Part shown: piece by piece, positions 56,996-64,000 of the stretch
Layout: every line of letters starts with the position of its first letter
Numbering within the stretch: position 1 is the stretch's first letter
Assembly (NCBI RefSeq): GCF_041860085.1
Contig: NZ_CP124747.1
Coordinates: 2,170,001 to 2,234,000 of the forward strand
DNA: 64,000 nt
Reading direction: 5' to 3'
From: Schlesneria sp. DSM 10557
GTDB lineage: Bacteria; Planctomycetota; Planctomycetia; Planctomycetales; Planctomycetaceae
Translations under genes and position numbers: made by a program
Notes under the pieces: generated by a model
What the model was told of the DNA's origin: nothing
What the model saw: only the letters and a program-made list of their open reading frames with translations
Database searches by the model: none

Positions 56996-59710
56996 ATGAA
57001 TGAACAGGCGTCGGCTTCCGTTTCCTGGTTTTCAGCACTCTCAGGCATCATGTTGGGAACCGCTTCTTCGGTGGTCCTCGCCGGGCCAGAAGTGACCCCG
57101 GTCGTGGGATTAACACCTCGATTCGCGATTTTGTCGGATGCCGAAGCCTGGAAGCGTCTCCCGGCAGCGCTCCACGGCGGCGACCAGCCATTGCCCTCGT
57201 GGGCAAGAATGCTGGCTTCAGAACTTCCCAAAACGACGGCCGCATTTCTGCAGCTTGATCTGGCCCAGCGTACGAAATCCCCCGTCGATCCAAGCCTGCG
57301 TGCCGGGATGCGGTGGATCTCTGCTCGAGCGAACCGATGCGGCTACGCCGAAGCGTACGCGGCGGCGGACGCACTGCGCGCGGGAGTCGAACCAGAAAAG
57401 GTCATCGGCCTGTCGAAAGAAGGGTACCCCGGGTGGTCCAGCGGCGAGAAAGCGGCCCTTGAATTTGCACGCAAGATGAGCGTCGATTCCGATTCCGTGA
57501 CCGACGAAGAATTTGCCGCACTGGTCCAGCATTTTGGGCCCAATCAGGCCGCATCGATGGTCCTGCACATGGCCTACTCTAACTTTCAGGACCGTCTGCT
57601 GCTCAGTCTGGGAGCGCCACTGGAACCCGATGGACCTCTGGCTGCGGTCGACGTTGCGTTCCCTCCGGAAGCGTTCGTCACCAAGACGACACCGCCGCCC
57701 CCCTTAAAGAAGTCATCGCTGCCGAAGCCCAATGGCGCGGATCTGGTGCAAGACGATCCGCAATGGAAACGGTTCACGTACGAACAACTGCAAGAGCGTC
57801 TTGAAGCGCAAAGGCAAAAAGCGACGCGTCTACCGATACCCTCGTGGGACGAAGTCAGCCGCAATCTGCCCGAGGGGCTGATGAAGACGCCGAGCGACAT
57901 TGTCTGGTACCGAATCGTGTTCGGCTATGCCCCCGAACTGGCCGTCCCTTTTGAGATCTTCATGAGGACCGCCGGGGCAGAGATCGGTCCCCGCTGGGAC
58001 CGGATTTTCGGACAGGGACTCTTCTGGGTCACGACTCGAGCAGTTGTCTGCCCCTATTGCATGGGTCACTGCGAAATGAACTGGGAAGTGGCAGGACTGA
58101 ATGCAGAGGAAATTGCCGAGCGCAGTCGCCTGCTGGCGAGTGACGACTGGTCCAGCTTTCCCCCGGCAGAACAGCATGCCTTTGCATTTGCTCGCAAGTT
58201 GACCAGAACTCCGTGGGCAGTCTCCGATGATGACGTGGCCGAACTCTCCCGCGACTTCGGAACGGATCGGGCGCTGTTCGTGCTGCTTAACGCCAGCCGT
58301 TACCACTACATGACGAGAATCTCGAACGGCTTCCAACTGACCCTGGAGCGAACCAATGTCTTTTACGACTACTACAACGTGAAGACAGCAGAACATTCCC
58401 ACGAGGGCTCCCCCGCAGTCCCCCTGCTCAGTAACGAGGAAGCCTGGAAGAAGCTGCCTGAAGTCGTTACCCGGGACGGAGCGGAACTGCCTGTCTGGGT
58501 CCGCGCTGTTGCATCACATCTTCCTCGCACAGCCGCCGCCATGCTGCAACTGGACTACGCCCATCGGACGCAGAGTCCGCTCGACCCGATACTGCGTGCG
58601 AAGATGCGGTGGGTGATTGCTCATGCCAATCGTTGCCGTTATTCCGAAGCGTACGCACTCGCAGACCTTGAGCGAGCCGGAGTGGATCAAGCGGCTCGCA
58701 AGGTGTTGACGGGTGAACCTGCCGTCTGGCCGGCAGATGATCGGGCCCCCCTCGAGTTTGCTCGTCTCCTCACCGTGGCGGCTCCCACGATACCGGATGA
58801 GCTGTTCGAAACCTTGCGTCAACGCTACGGCGATAAGCGGGTCGCCTCAATGGTCCTGCTCGCCGCGTACGGTAACTTCCAGGATCGAATCGTTCTGGGG
58901 CTGAACCTTCCGATGGAGGATCATGGGCCCCTTCCTCCTTTCTCTGTGACGTTCGCGGAAGGGGCTCTGCAGCTCGCCCCGATCATGCCGCCTCATACAA
59001 CGGCCGAAGCGCTCGTCGAGTCGGGAACCTCGGTCGTCAGCCACGATCCCAAGTGGTCACAGCTCTCCTACGATGACTTGCAGGGACGTCTGGAACGCCA
59101 GCGCGATCGGAAGCCGCGGCTTCCGATCCCCAGTTGGGACGAAGTGAAGAAGAATCTGCCCCCTGCGATGGCTGCTCGCCCGACACGCATCATCTGGAAC
59201 CTGGTCTGTTCCGGGTACGTTCCCGAGCTGGCCGTTCCCTGGGGAATTTCAACCCGAACGATGTGGGCTGAGACCAAGCCAGACCGCATCTTCGAAGAAA
59301 GTCTGTTCTGGATCCAGACTCGCAGCATCGAATGCAACTATTGCATGGGGCACTGTGAAATGCTGCTGGAAGTGGCGGGACTGGATAAAAAAGCGGTCGC
59401 AGAACGAACACGTCGACTGGCCAGTGCAGACTGGTCGGCATTTCCTCCGGCCGAGCAACGTGCCTATGCGTACGCTCGCAAGCTGAGCAAGACCCCCTGG
59501 GAGCTCACGCCAGAAGACTATCGCACACTCGTCGAGGACCTGGGTCCTGAACAGGCGATGGCGACCTTCTGGTGGTTGTGCCGAGGTCTCTACATGACGC
59601 GAATCTCTGATGGATTCCAGCTTCCGCTGGAGCGTGAAAACGTTTTCCAGAGCCCTCCAGCCCCCGCACAAACTGGAACCACGCCCGTTACGCCCAAGCA
59701 GGAAAAATAG
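56996..59710 (+). CDS. Four-module CMD/AhpD-like protein, exported
   Basis: This 904-residue protein has an N-terminal hydrophobic leader (WFSALSGIMLGTASSVVLAG). It contains two similar halves (about 35-465 and 470-895), each with two CMD-like modules. The first of each half has MRWISARANRCGYAEAYAAA or MRWVIAHANRCRYSEAYALA, with one Cys; the second has VCPYCMGHCEMNWEVAGL or ECNYCMGHCEMLLEVAGL, with a full CxxC and His. LEFARKMSV, AFARKLTRTPW and SNGFQLTLER recur. CMD proteins are normally 100-250 residues, so this is a striking expansion. Redox function in the envelope is inferred. GAAGGA precedes the ATG. Confidence 0.82.
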   Translation: MNEQASASVSWFSALSGIMLGTASSVVLAGPEVTPVVGLTPRFAILSDAEAWKRLPAALHGGDQPLPSWARMLASELPKTTAAFLQLDLAQRTKSPVDPSLRAGMRWISARANRCGYAEAYAAADALRAGVEPEKVIGLSKEGYPGWSSGEKAALEFARKMSVDSDSVTDEEFAALVQHFGPNQAASMVLHMAYSNFQDRLLLSLGAPLEPDGPLAAVDVAFPPEAFVTKTTPPPPLKKSSLPKPNGADLVQDDPQWKRFTYEQLQERLEAQRQKATRLPIPSWDEVSRNLPEGLMKTPSDIVWYRIVFGYAPELAVPFEIFMRTAGAEIGPRWDRIFGQGLFWVTTRAVVCPYCMGHCEMNWEVAGLNAEEIAERSRLLASDDWSSFPPAEQHAFAFARKLTRTPWAVSDDDVAELSRDFGTDRALFVLLNASRYHYMTRISNGFQLTLERTNVFYDYYNVKTAEHSHEGSPAVPLLSNEEAWKKLPEVVTRDGAELPVWVRAVASHLPRTAAAMLQLDYAHRTQSPLDPILRAKMRWVIAHANRCRYSEAYALADLERAGVDQAARKVLTGEPAVWPADDRAPLEFARLLTVAAPTIPDELFETLRQRYGDKRVASMVLLAAYGNFQDRIVLGLNLPMEDHGPLPPFSVTFAEGALQLAPIMPPHTTAEALVESGTSVVSHDPKWSQLSYDDLQGRLERQRDRKPRLPIPSWDEVKKNLPPAMAARPTRIIWNLVCSGYVPELAVPWGISTRTMWAETKPDRIFEESLFWIQTRSIECNYCMGHCEMLLEVAGLDKKAVAERTRRLASADWSAFPPAEQRAYAYARKLSKTPWELTPEDYRTLVEDLGPEQAMATFWWLCRGLYMTRISDGFQLPLERENVFQSPPAPAQTGTTPVTPKQEK

Positions 59711-59793
59711 CCGATCAGCGGTCGATCTCTGTCCGAAACGAAACTGTCCGAATTCTCATCTCATCTGCATCACGTCTGCCTAAGGAAGCATCT

Positions 59794-61263
59794 ATGAAGA
59801 AAAAGTTCTCACTGATCGCCGCGGGATTGGTCCTCTCATCGTCCGGGTTCACCTACGGCATCGATTCCAAAACAACACCCCGTCCCGTTCCGCTGACACG
59901 CCCCGAGATGAAAGAGTATCTGGAGGATATGAAGTCGCGGACTCCACGAATCCCTCTTCCTGAACTGACCGAAGAAGACAAAGAAAAACTGGGTGAACGG
60001 GGCGGCAGCTACGAAGGACGTCTGCGATATCACTACATGCCCGGCGGGGACTTGCGTGGAACGGGCACTGGTAACGCAGGACGCCCCGGCACCGGATTAC
60101 CCGGTGGTGGACAAGGTTTCGGTGGCGGTGGTGGAGGAGGACGGGATAACGATCCCGACAATACGCTCAGTTACAAATTCAAGGTGCAGCTCTTCTGGAT
60201 TGTTTCCCGCACCAACAACTGTCAGTACTGCCTGGGCCATCAGGAATCCAAGCTGCTGGCTGCCGGGATGACGGAAGACGAAATCGCGGCGCTGGACAGT
60301 GAATGGGAGGCTTTCCCGGAAGCCGAGCAGGCCGCGTTTGCCTTCGCTCGCAAATTCACATACGAACCTCACCTGCTGGGTGATGCCGATATTGCGAAAC
60401 TGCGAGCCCATTTTACAGATCAGCAAATCCTGGAAATGATCCTCTCGATGGCAGGCAACAACTCCATCAACCGCTGGAAGGAAGGGGCCGGAGTTCCTCA
60501 GTCAGCTAACGGGGGCGGATTCGGCAGGCGGCAGGAAGCAGCCGGGCAGGGGGGAACGACCCAGGCAGCGGCGGCCAGTCCTCGACACGAATCGTACCTG
60601 ACGCCGACCGCGGCTCGATTCCAGAACAAAGTGACGAAGGTCGCCCCACTGTTGATCGATCTGACAACCAGTCAGCCAACCCGGCAGACGGTGTCTGATC
60701 GTCCTCCCCTGGAAACGCGCTCCGAGGTTGAAACGGGACTTGAGGCCGCAAAGCAGCGCACACCCCGGCTGCCATTGGTCGAAGAGGCAAAGGCACGGGA
60801 ATTCGTCTCAAGCGACTGGCCGGAAGGTCCACTGCCACAGTGGGTGCGTCTGCTGGCAAACTTCCCCAATAGTGCAAAAAACAGGATTGCCGGTATTCAA
60901 TCCGCAGAAACGCGAGGGGACCTTACCCCGCTGATGAAAGCACAGGTGAGCTGGATTATCGCACGCCAGGATCGTGCCTGGTACGCAACGGGACTGGCAA
61001 AGCAGCGATTGAAAGAACTGGGCCAGTCGGAGGATCAGATCTATGCACTCGATGGGGACTGGAGCGAGTTCACGCCGACAGAACGCTCGCTCTTCACTGT
61101 CGCGAAGAAGCTGGCTACGACACCCGTCGTGCTGACAGACGAAGATGTCGACGCGGCGGTCAAGCTTGCCGGCCCGAGAGACGTCGTTCAACTGATCAGC
61201 TACACCACCAACCGGGCTTCATTCGACCGTATTACCGAAGCGGCAGGGTTAGCGCTGGAGTGA
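59794..61263 (+). CDS. Two-module CMD/AhpD-like protein, exported
   Basis: This 489-residue protein has a clear signal peptide (KKFSLIAAGLVLSSSGFTYG). A linker with RTPRIPLPELTEEDKEKLGE and a Gly-rich run (near residues 95-128) leads to a CMD module with NNCQYCLGHQESKLLAAGM. After a low-complexity Gly/Gln segment (about 240-265) a second module follows without Cys (VSWIIARQDRAWYATGLAKQ), so only the first can have thiol chemistry. RTPRLPLVEEAKAREF repeats the linker motif before module two. AAGGA precedes ATG 59794, and the gene lies 83 bp after the four-module gene. It shares the IPS/IPLP-type inter-module motif with that protein. Confidence 0.82.
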   Translation: MKKKFSLIAAGLVLSSSGFTYGIDSKTTPRPVPLTRPEMKEYLEDMKSRTPRIPLPELTEEDKEKLGERGGSYEGRLRYHYMPGGDLRGTGTGNAGRPGTGLPGGGQGFGGGGGGGRDNDPDNTLSYKFKVQLFWIVSRTNNCQYCLGHQESKLLAAGMTEDEIAALDSEWEAFPEAEQAAFAFARKFTYEPHLLGDADIAKLRAHFTDQQILEMILSMAGNNSINRWKEGAGVPQSANGGGFGRRQEAAGQGGTTQAAAASPRHESYLTPTAARFQNKVTKVAPLLIDLTTSQPTRQTVSDRPPLETRSEVETGLEAAKQRTPRLPLVEEAKAREFVSSDWPEGPLPQWVRLLANFPNSAKNRIAGIQSAETRGDLTPLMKAQVSWIIARQDRAWYATGLAKQRLKELGQSEDQIYALDGDWSEFTPTERSLFTVAKKLATTPVVLTDEDVDAAVKLAGPRDVVQLISYTTNRASFDRITEAAGLALE

Positions 61264-61284
61264 CCCCGGCGCGCGTCTTCTGAC

Positions 61285-62673
61285 TCACTCGTCCAGCGAG
61301 GCAAGAACGAATACGGCATCGCACCAGTTAGCATAGTCACCGACGTCAGCGTACTCGCCAAACTCAACGGTCAGTGTCAGCTTTTTGCCTCCCTCAAGAC
61401 TGAGGTTCTGTGTACTTTTCACGGGAGCTTTGCCGGTCATTTCGGGACTGGACCAGATCCGACGACCGTCGAGCTCCACCGTGAAACGAACACTTCCCAG
61501 ATCCGTTGCAACATCATCGATTCCCACCAGGGCTCGAAAGGCTTTCTCATCACCTCGCAGCGCGTAAGTGGCAGACATCCGGCTGTGCATTCCCAGTCCC
61601 GTCACATATTCGGTCTCCTGGATCGTCAGGGGACCATGCAGGACATTCGCATTGCGGACCAGTGACCATCTGCCGGAAAGATAAGGGGTGTACTCGACCT
61701 TCTCAGGTTCATAGTCTGCGACGGGAACGAGTCCATCACCAAAGAAATGGCAGCCGACGATCGCGGCAACCGGCAAAGCAAAGCTGCCGAGGTGAGTCGA
61801 TTTTGCCTTCAGAAACTCCTCTTCGATCTCCAGTCCGGTGACCGTGAGCTGACTTCCATCGACGAGCGTCAGGACGACTCGTTTCCCCATCGGACGTGTT
61901 AAGGTTGCAAGTTCAGGATCCAGCCGGATCGCACGTACGCGGCTGCGATCGAGCTTTAGTGTCTTACCAGCCACCTTCAGTTCGACAAACGCAGCATCCA
62001 GTCGCTGAAACTCGCCGAACGTTCGATCACCATTCGAGAGCATCACCAGATCACTCCCTGCCGAGAGTGTTTCCAGATCGGCAATCAATCGCAGTCGCTC
62101 CTGAACCGTATGGGGCCAGTCAAAAATGATCGCGGTGATATCTTCGAGGGGAATCGAGGACAGTTCCTTGTCGCTCCGAACCGTCCATGACAAAGAGAGA
62201 ACCTCTTTGTCGACAGTGAGGGACCGCGCCGCCAGACGATCACCATTTGTCAGCCAGATGGAAGGTGACGTATGACTGCGAGTCGCATTGGAACGCTCAA
62301 ACCTGACAGACTGCAGCCGGGAATGCTGGAAGAGACGTTCTTCAGGAGATGCCAGGACCAGTTGGTCCGTCGACCAGGATTTCAAATTCCCCTCGAATTG
62401 TTCCCCGGCGATGTCGGTTAAGCGGACAAGATCCTGCGCCTGCAACGGCCTTGCTGACCCAGCGAGAAGGAGAACAAGTACCAGCAAGCATGTGCCTGCT
62501 GTTTGACGAAAGCAAATTGGATCGGTCACTTGGAATTTCCCTTCGCGAGTCTGCGTCTGTCGGAATGATCTCGGTGGTACCGACTTGAGTGGGGTGCCTG
62601 AAGTTCCCGGCCTTGCTGCGGCAAATTTGCAACGACCGGGCCGACGGCCATGGTTCTCAGTAAGGCGATTCAC
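61285..62673 (-). CDS. NPCBM-domain secreted protein
   Basis: This protein of up to 462 residues ends in an NPCBM/NEW2-type carbohydrate-binding domain: GPLTIQETEYVTGLGMHSRM, FRALVGIDDVATDLGSVRF and KKLTLTVEFGEYADVGDYAN. The first half is beta-rich with repeated small modules (RLTDIAGEQFEGNLKSWSTD, VVLTLVDGSQLTVTGLEIEE). The signal peptide is TCLLVLVLLLAGSARPLQAQ. The start is uncertain: ATG 62673 gives a long basic N-region, while GTG 62529, with AGGGAAA upstream, would put the leader near the N-terminus. It is convergent with the CMD gene across 21 bp. Confidence 0.8.
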   Translation of the reverse strand: MNRLTENHGRRPGRCKFAAARPGTSGTPLKSVPPRSFRQTQTREGKFQVTDPICFRQTAGTCLLVLVLLLAGSARPLQAQDLVRLTDIAGEQFEGNLKSWSTDQLVLASPEERLFQHSRLQSVRFERSNATRSHTSPSIWLTNGDRLAARSLTVDKEVLSLSWTVRSDKELSSIPLEDITAIIFDWPHTVQERLRLIADLETLSAGSDLVMLSNGDRTFGEFQRLDAAFVELKVAGKTLKLDRSRVRAIRLDPELATLTRPMGKRVVLTLVDGSQLTVTGLEIEEEFLKAKSTHLGSFALPVAAIVGCHFFGDGLVPVADYEPEKVEYTPYLSGRWSLVRNANVLHGPLTIQETEYVTGLGMHSRMSATYALRGDEKAFRALVGIDDVATDLGSVRFTVELDGRRIWSSPEMTGKAPVKSTQNLSLEGGKKLTLTVEFGEYADVGDYANWCDAVFVLASLDE

Positions 62674-62781
62674 TCCTGTTGAAACAGATCTTGCTCATTT
62701 CGTGCCAGCAGACTTTTTCGCACGTCGGCCCACTTACTCGCAATACGCTTGCCGCGTCTGGCTAATGCCGGGCGACTGATT

Positions 62782-63936
62782 TCATCGCTGAAAAATCGGA
62801 AGCAGATTGTTCGGCATCTGAAGGATCAGGCAGGCCATACTGGTCCCGTACACATCATTGATTTGCAGATCCGTCCACCCTCCATCGGGACCTTGTCGGG
62901 CGAGGAGTTCATCACGAATGGCGGGATACCATTGTCGCCAGTTTTCCTCACCCGCGTGCCACATGGCCTGAACGGCGTAGTAGTGGCCGTAAAAGTAGTG
63001 ATTATTGGTGGGAATCAAATCCTGACGTGGCGGAAACCGCAGCAGATAGCCCAATCCCCGTTCCAGATCCCGTCCATCGGTGACGCCTGCGTTGTAGAGG
63101 ACGACGACACCCGCAGCCGACCGGGGAAACTCGCTCATCGGTCGATCACCCAATCGATACCGGAATCCTCCGTCCGCGTTCTGGCATTTGCGGACATATT
63201 CGACACAGTTGTCGACCGTGGTTTTCGGAACGGCGATCCCGCAATTTCTTGCAGCGCGCAAGGCCATCATCTGGCAAACGGTGACAGAGACGTCGGCGTC
63301 TCTCCCGTCGGGCTTGTAGCGCCAGCCCCCTTCTTTGTTCTGCGAATTGATGATGAGTTGAGTGGCCGACTTCAGCGATTCGCGAATCTCGGGCTTGGGG
63401 CTCATCCCGTAGACTTCCGCCAGAAACAGCGTGGCGAAACCGTGCCCATACATGGGACCATGCTCAGGGCTGTCGTCCCGCTTGATGAAGCCCGACGGGC
63501 TGACGCACGAGAGAATGTACTCAACGGACTTATCAACCTTTTTGCCGTAGGGTCCGCGGCCGGGAACGTGCCCCGCCGAAAGAAAGGCCATACCTGCCAG
63601 TGAGGTGACGGCCACGTTTCGCTTGTAGCTGTTGGCGAAGTACCAGCCTTCGTCATGCTGGCGGTTCGCCAGAAAGACCAGTCCCCGGTCGATCGCTTTC
63701 TGCGTCTCGGGAGTAATGAATTCGTGACCCCGCGCTTCGAAGGATCGCGCATTGGGGGACGGGACCGTTGTCTGAGTTTGTGCGGAGGCGACTTGGCAGT
63801 GACTCAATGATCCGACGAAGCAGGCTGCGATGAGCAGAGACTGTAAGGCACTAAGGAGATTACCGCGTAGATTACCAGGCCGGGACCGTAACGATGGGGG
63901 ACTGGAGCTGAGGATCTCTCCAAAGTGGGGCTTCAT
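62782..63936 (-). CDS. Prenyltransferase/squalene-cyclase-type repeat protein, exported
   Basis: The protein has about 384 residues from ATG 63936. The leader is LLSALQSLLIAACFVGSLSH. An alpha/alpha-barrel of QW-like repeats follows: IDRGLVFLANRQHDEGWYFA, LIINSQNKEGGWRYKPDG, YVRKCQNADGGFRYRLGD and LLARQGPDGGWTDLQINDVY. This is the fold of terpene cyclases and prenyltransferases, but exported planctomycete members lack the DxDD or zinc motifs in what I can see and have no assigned activity. The frame is open to 63999 and may start beyond the window edge. Confidence 0.8.
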   Translation of the reverse strand: MKPHFGEILSSSPPSLRSRPGNLRGNLLSALQSLLIAACFVGSLSHCQVASAQTQTTVPSPNARSFEARGHEFITPETQKAIDRGLVFLANRQHDEGWYFANSYKRNVAVTSLAGMAFLSAGHVPGRGPYGKKVDKSVEYILSCVSPSGFIKRDDSPEHGPMYGHGFATLFLAEVYGMSPKPEIRESLKSATQLIINSQNKEGGWRYKPDGRDADVSVTVCQMMALRAARNCGIAVPKTTVDNCVEYVRKCQNADGGFRYRLGDRPMSEFPRSAAGVVVLYNAGVTDGRDLERGLGYLLRFPPRQDLIPTNNHYFYGHYYAVQAMWHAGEENWRQWYPAIRDELLARQGPDGGWTDLQINDVYGTSMACLILQMPNNLLPIFQR

Positions 63937-64000
63937 TCCGGACGGTGCGCGCCGGCGCAGGAGAGTCCAGCACCGAATACCGCTGTTGTGGAAATCCATT

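Overview
The window reads as chromosomal DNA of a planctomycete (phylum Planctomycetota, probably Planctomycetales). This is inferred from the gene families, not from a marker search. It holds three DUF1559 pseudopilin-like genes, two DUF1549/DUF1553 plus DUF1501 pairs, a very long ECF sigma factor with a C-terminal extension, a DUF3500 protein, a ceramidase-like hydrolase, and BatA-type and DUF58 proteins. Genes are loosely packed, with many gaps of 200-500 bp. I found no tRNA, rRNA or CRISPR array.

Layout. 1-4 kb: the 3' end of thrS, an SGNH hydrolase, and a sigma factor fused to a membrane segment and an STN-like domain. 3.9-5.6 kb: a block of about 220-bp REP-like repeats around a RAYT (Y1 transposase). 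5.7-9.8 kb: a DUF1501 plus cytochrome/DUF1549/DUF1553 operon on the minus strand. 10-17 kb, plus strand: DoxX-like, a beta-propeller/MoaD-like pair, a ceramidase-like protein, an S41 protease, DUF58 and PfpI. 17.4-28 kb, minus strand: DUF3500, HIT, a BioF-like enzyme, an MFS transporter, tilS, a cobA-hemD fusion, proB and a GT39-like membrane protein. 28.4-32.7 kb: a second DUF1549/1553 plus DUF1501 pair, the first protein carrying a very long coiled coil. 32.7-34.7 kb: a class C-type group II intron lying just past the terminator of gcvPB. 36.5-44.3 kb: ubiX, a BCS1-like AAA protein, a BatA/VWA protein, a DUF1559 protein and trpA. 44.6-48.1 kb: rpsO, pnp and a histidine kinase.

The most unusual part is 48.5-61.3 kb, all on the plus strand and made almost entirely of exported proteins. 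A three-gene cassette (small Cys-containing secreted protein, DUF1559 pseudopilin-like protein, small lipoprotein) occurs twice, with a STAS-domain gene between the copies. It is followed by an EF-hand protein with an iodothyronine-deiodinase-like domain (Cys where animal enzymes have Sec), a protein built of Ile/Asn-Gln coiled-coil repeats, and three carboxymuconolactone decarboxylase/AhpD-like proteins, one with a twofold internal duplication giving four modules. A joint role in thiol, peroxide or halide chemistry at the cell envelope is inference. The cassette duplication and the domain content are visible directly. The window ends with an NPCBM-domain protein and a prenyltransferase-like repeat protein on the minus strand.
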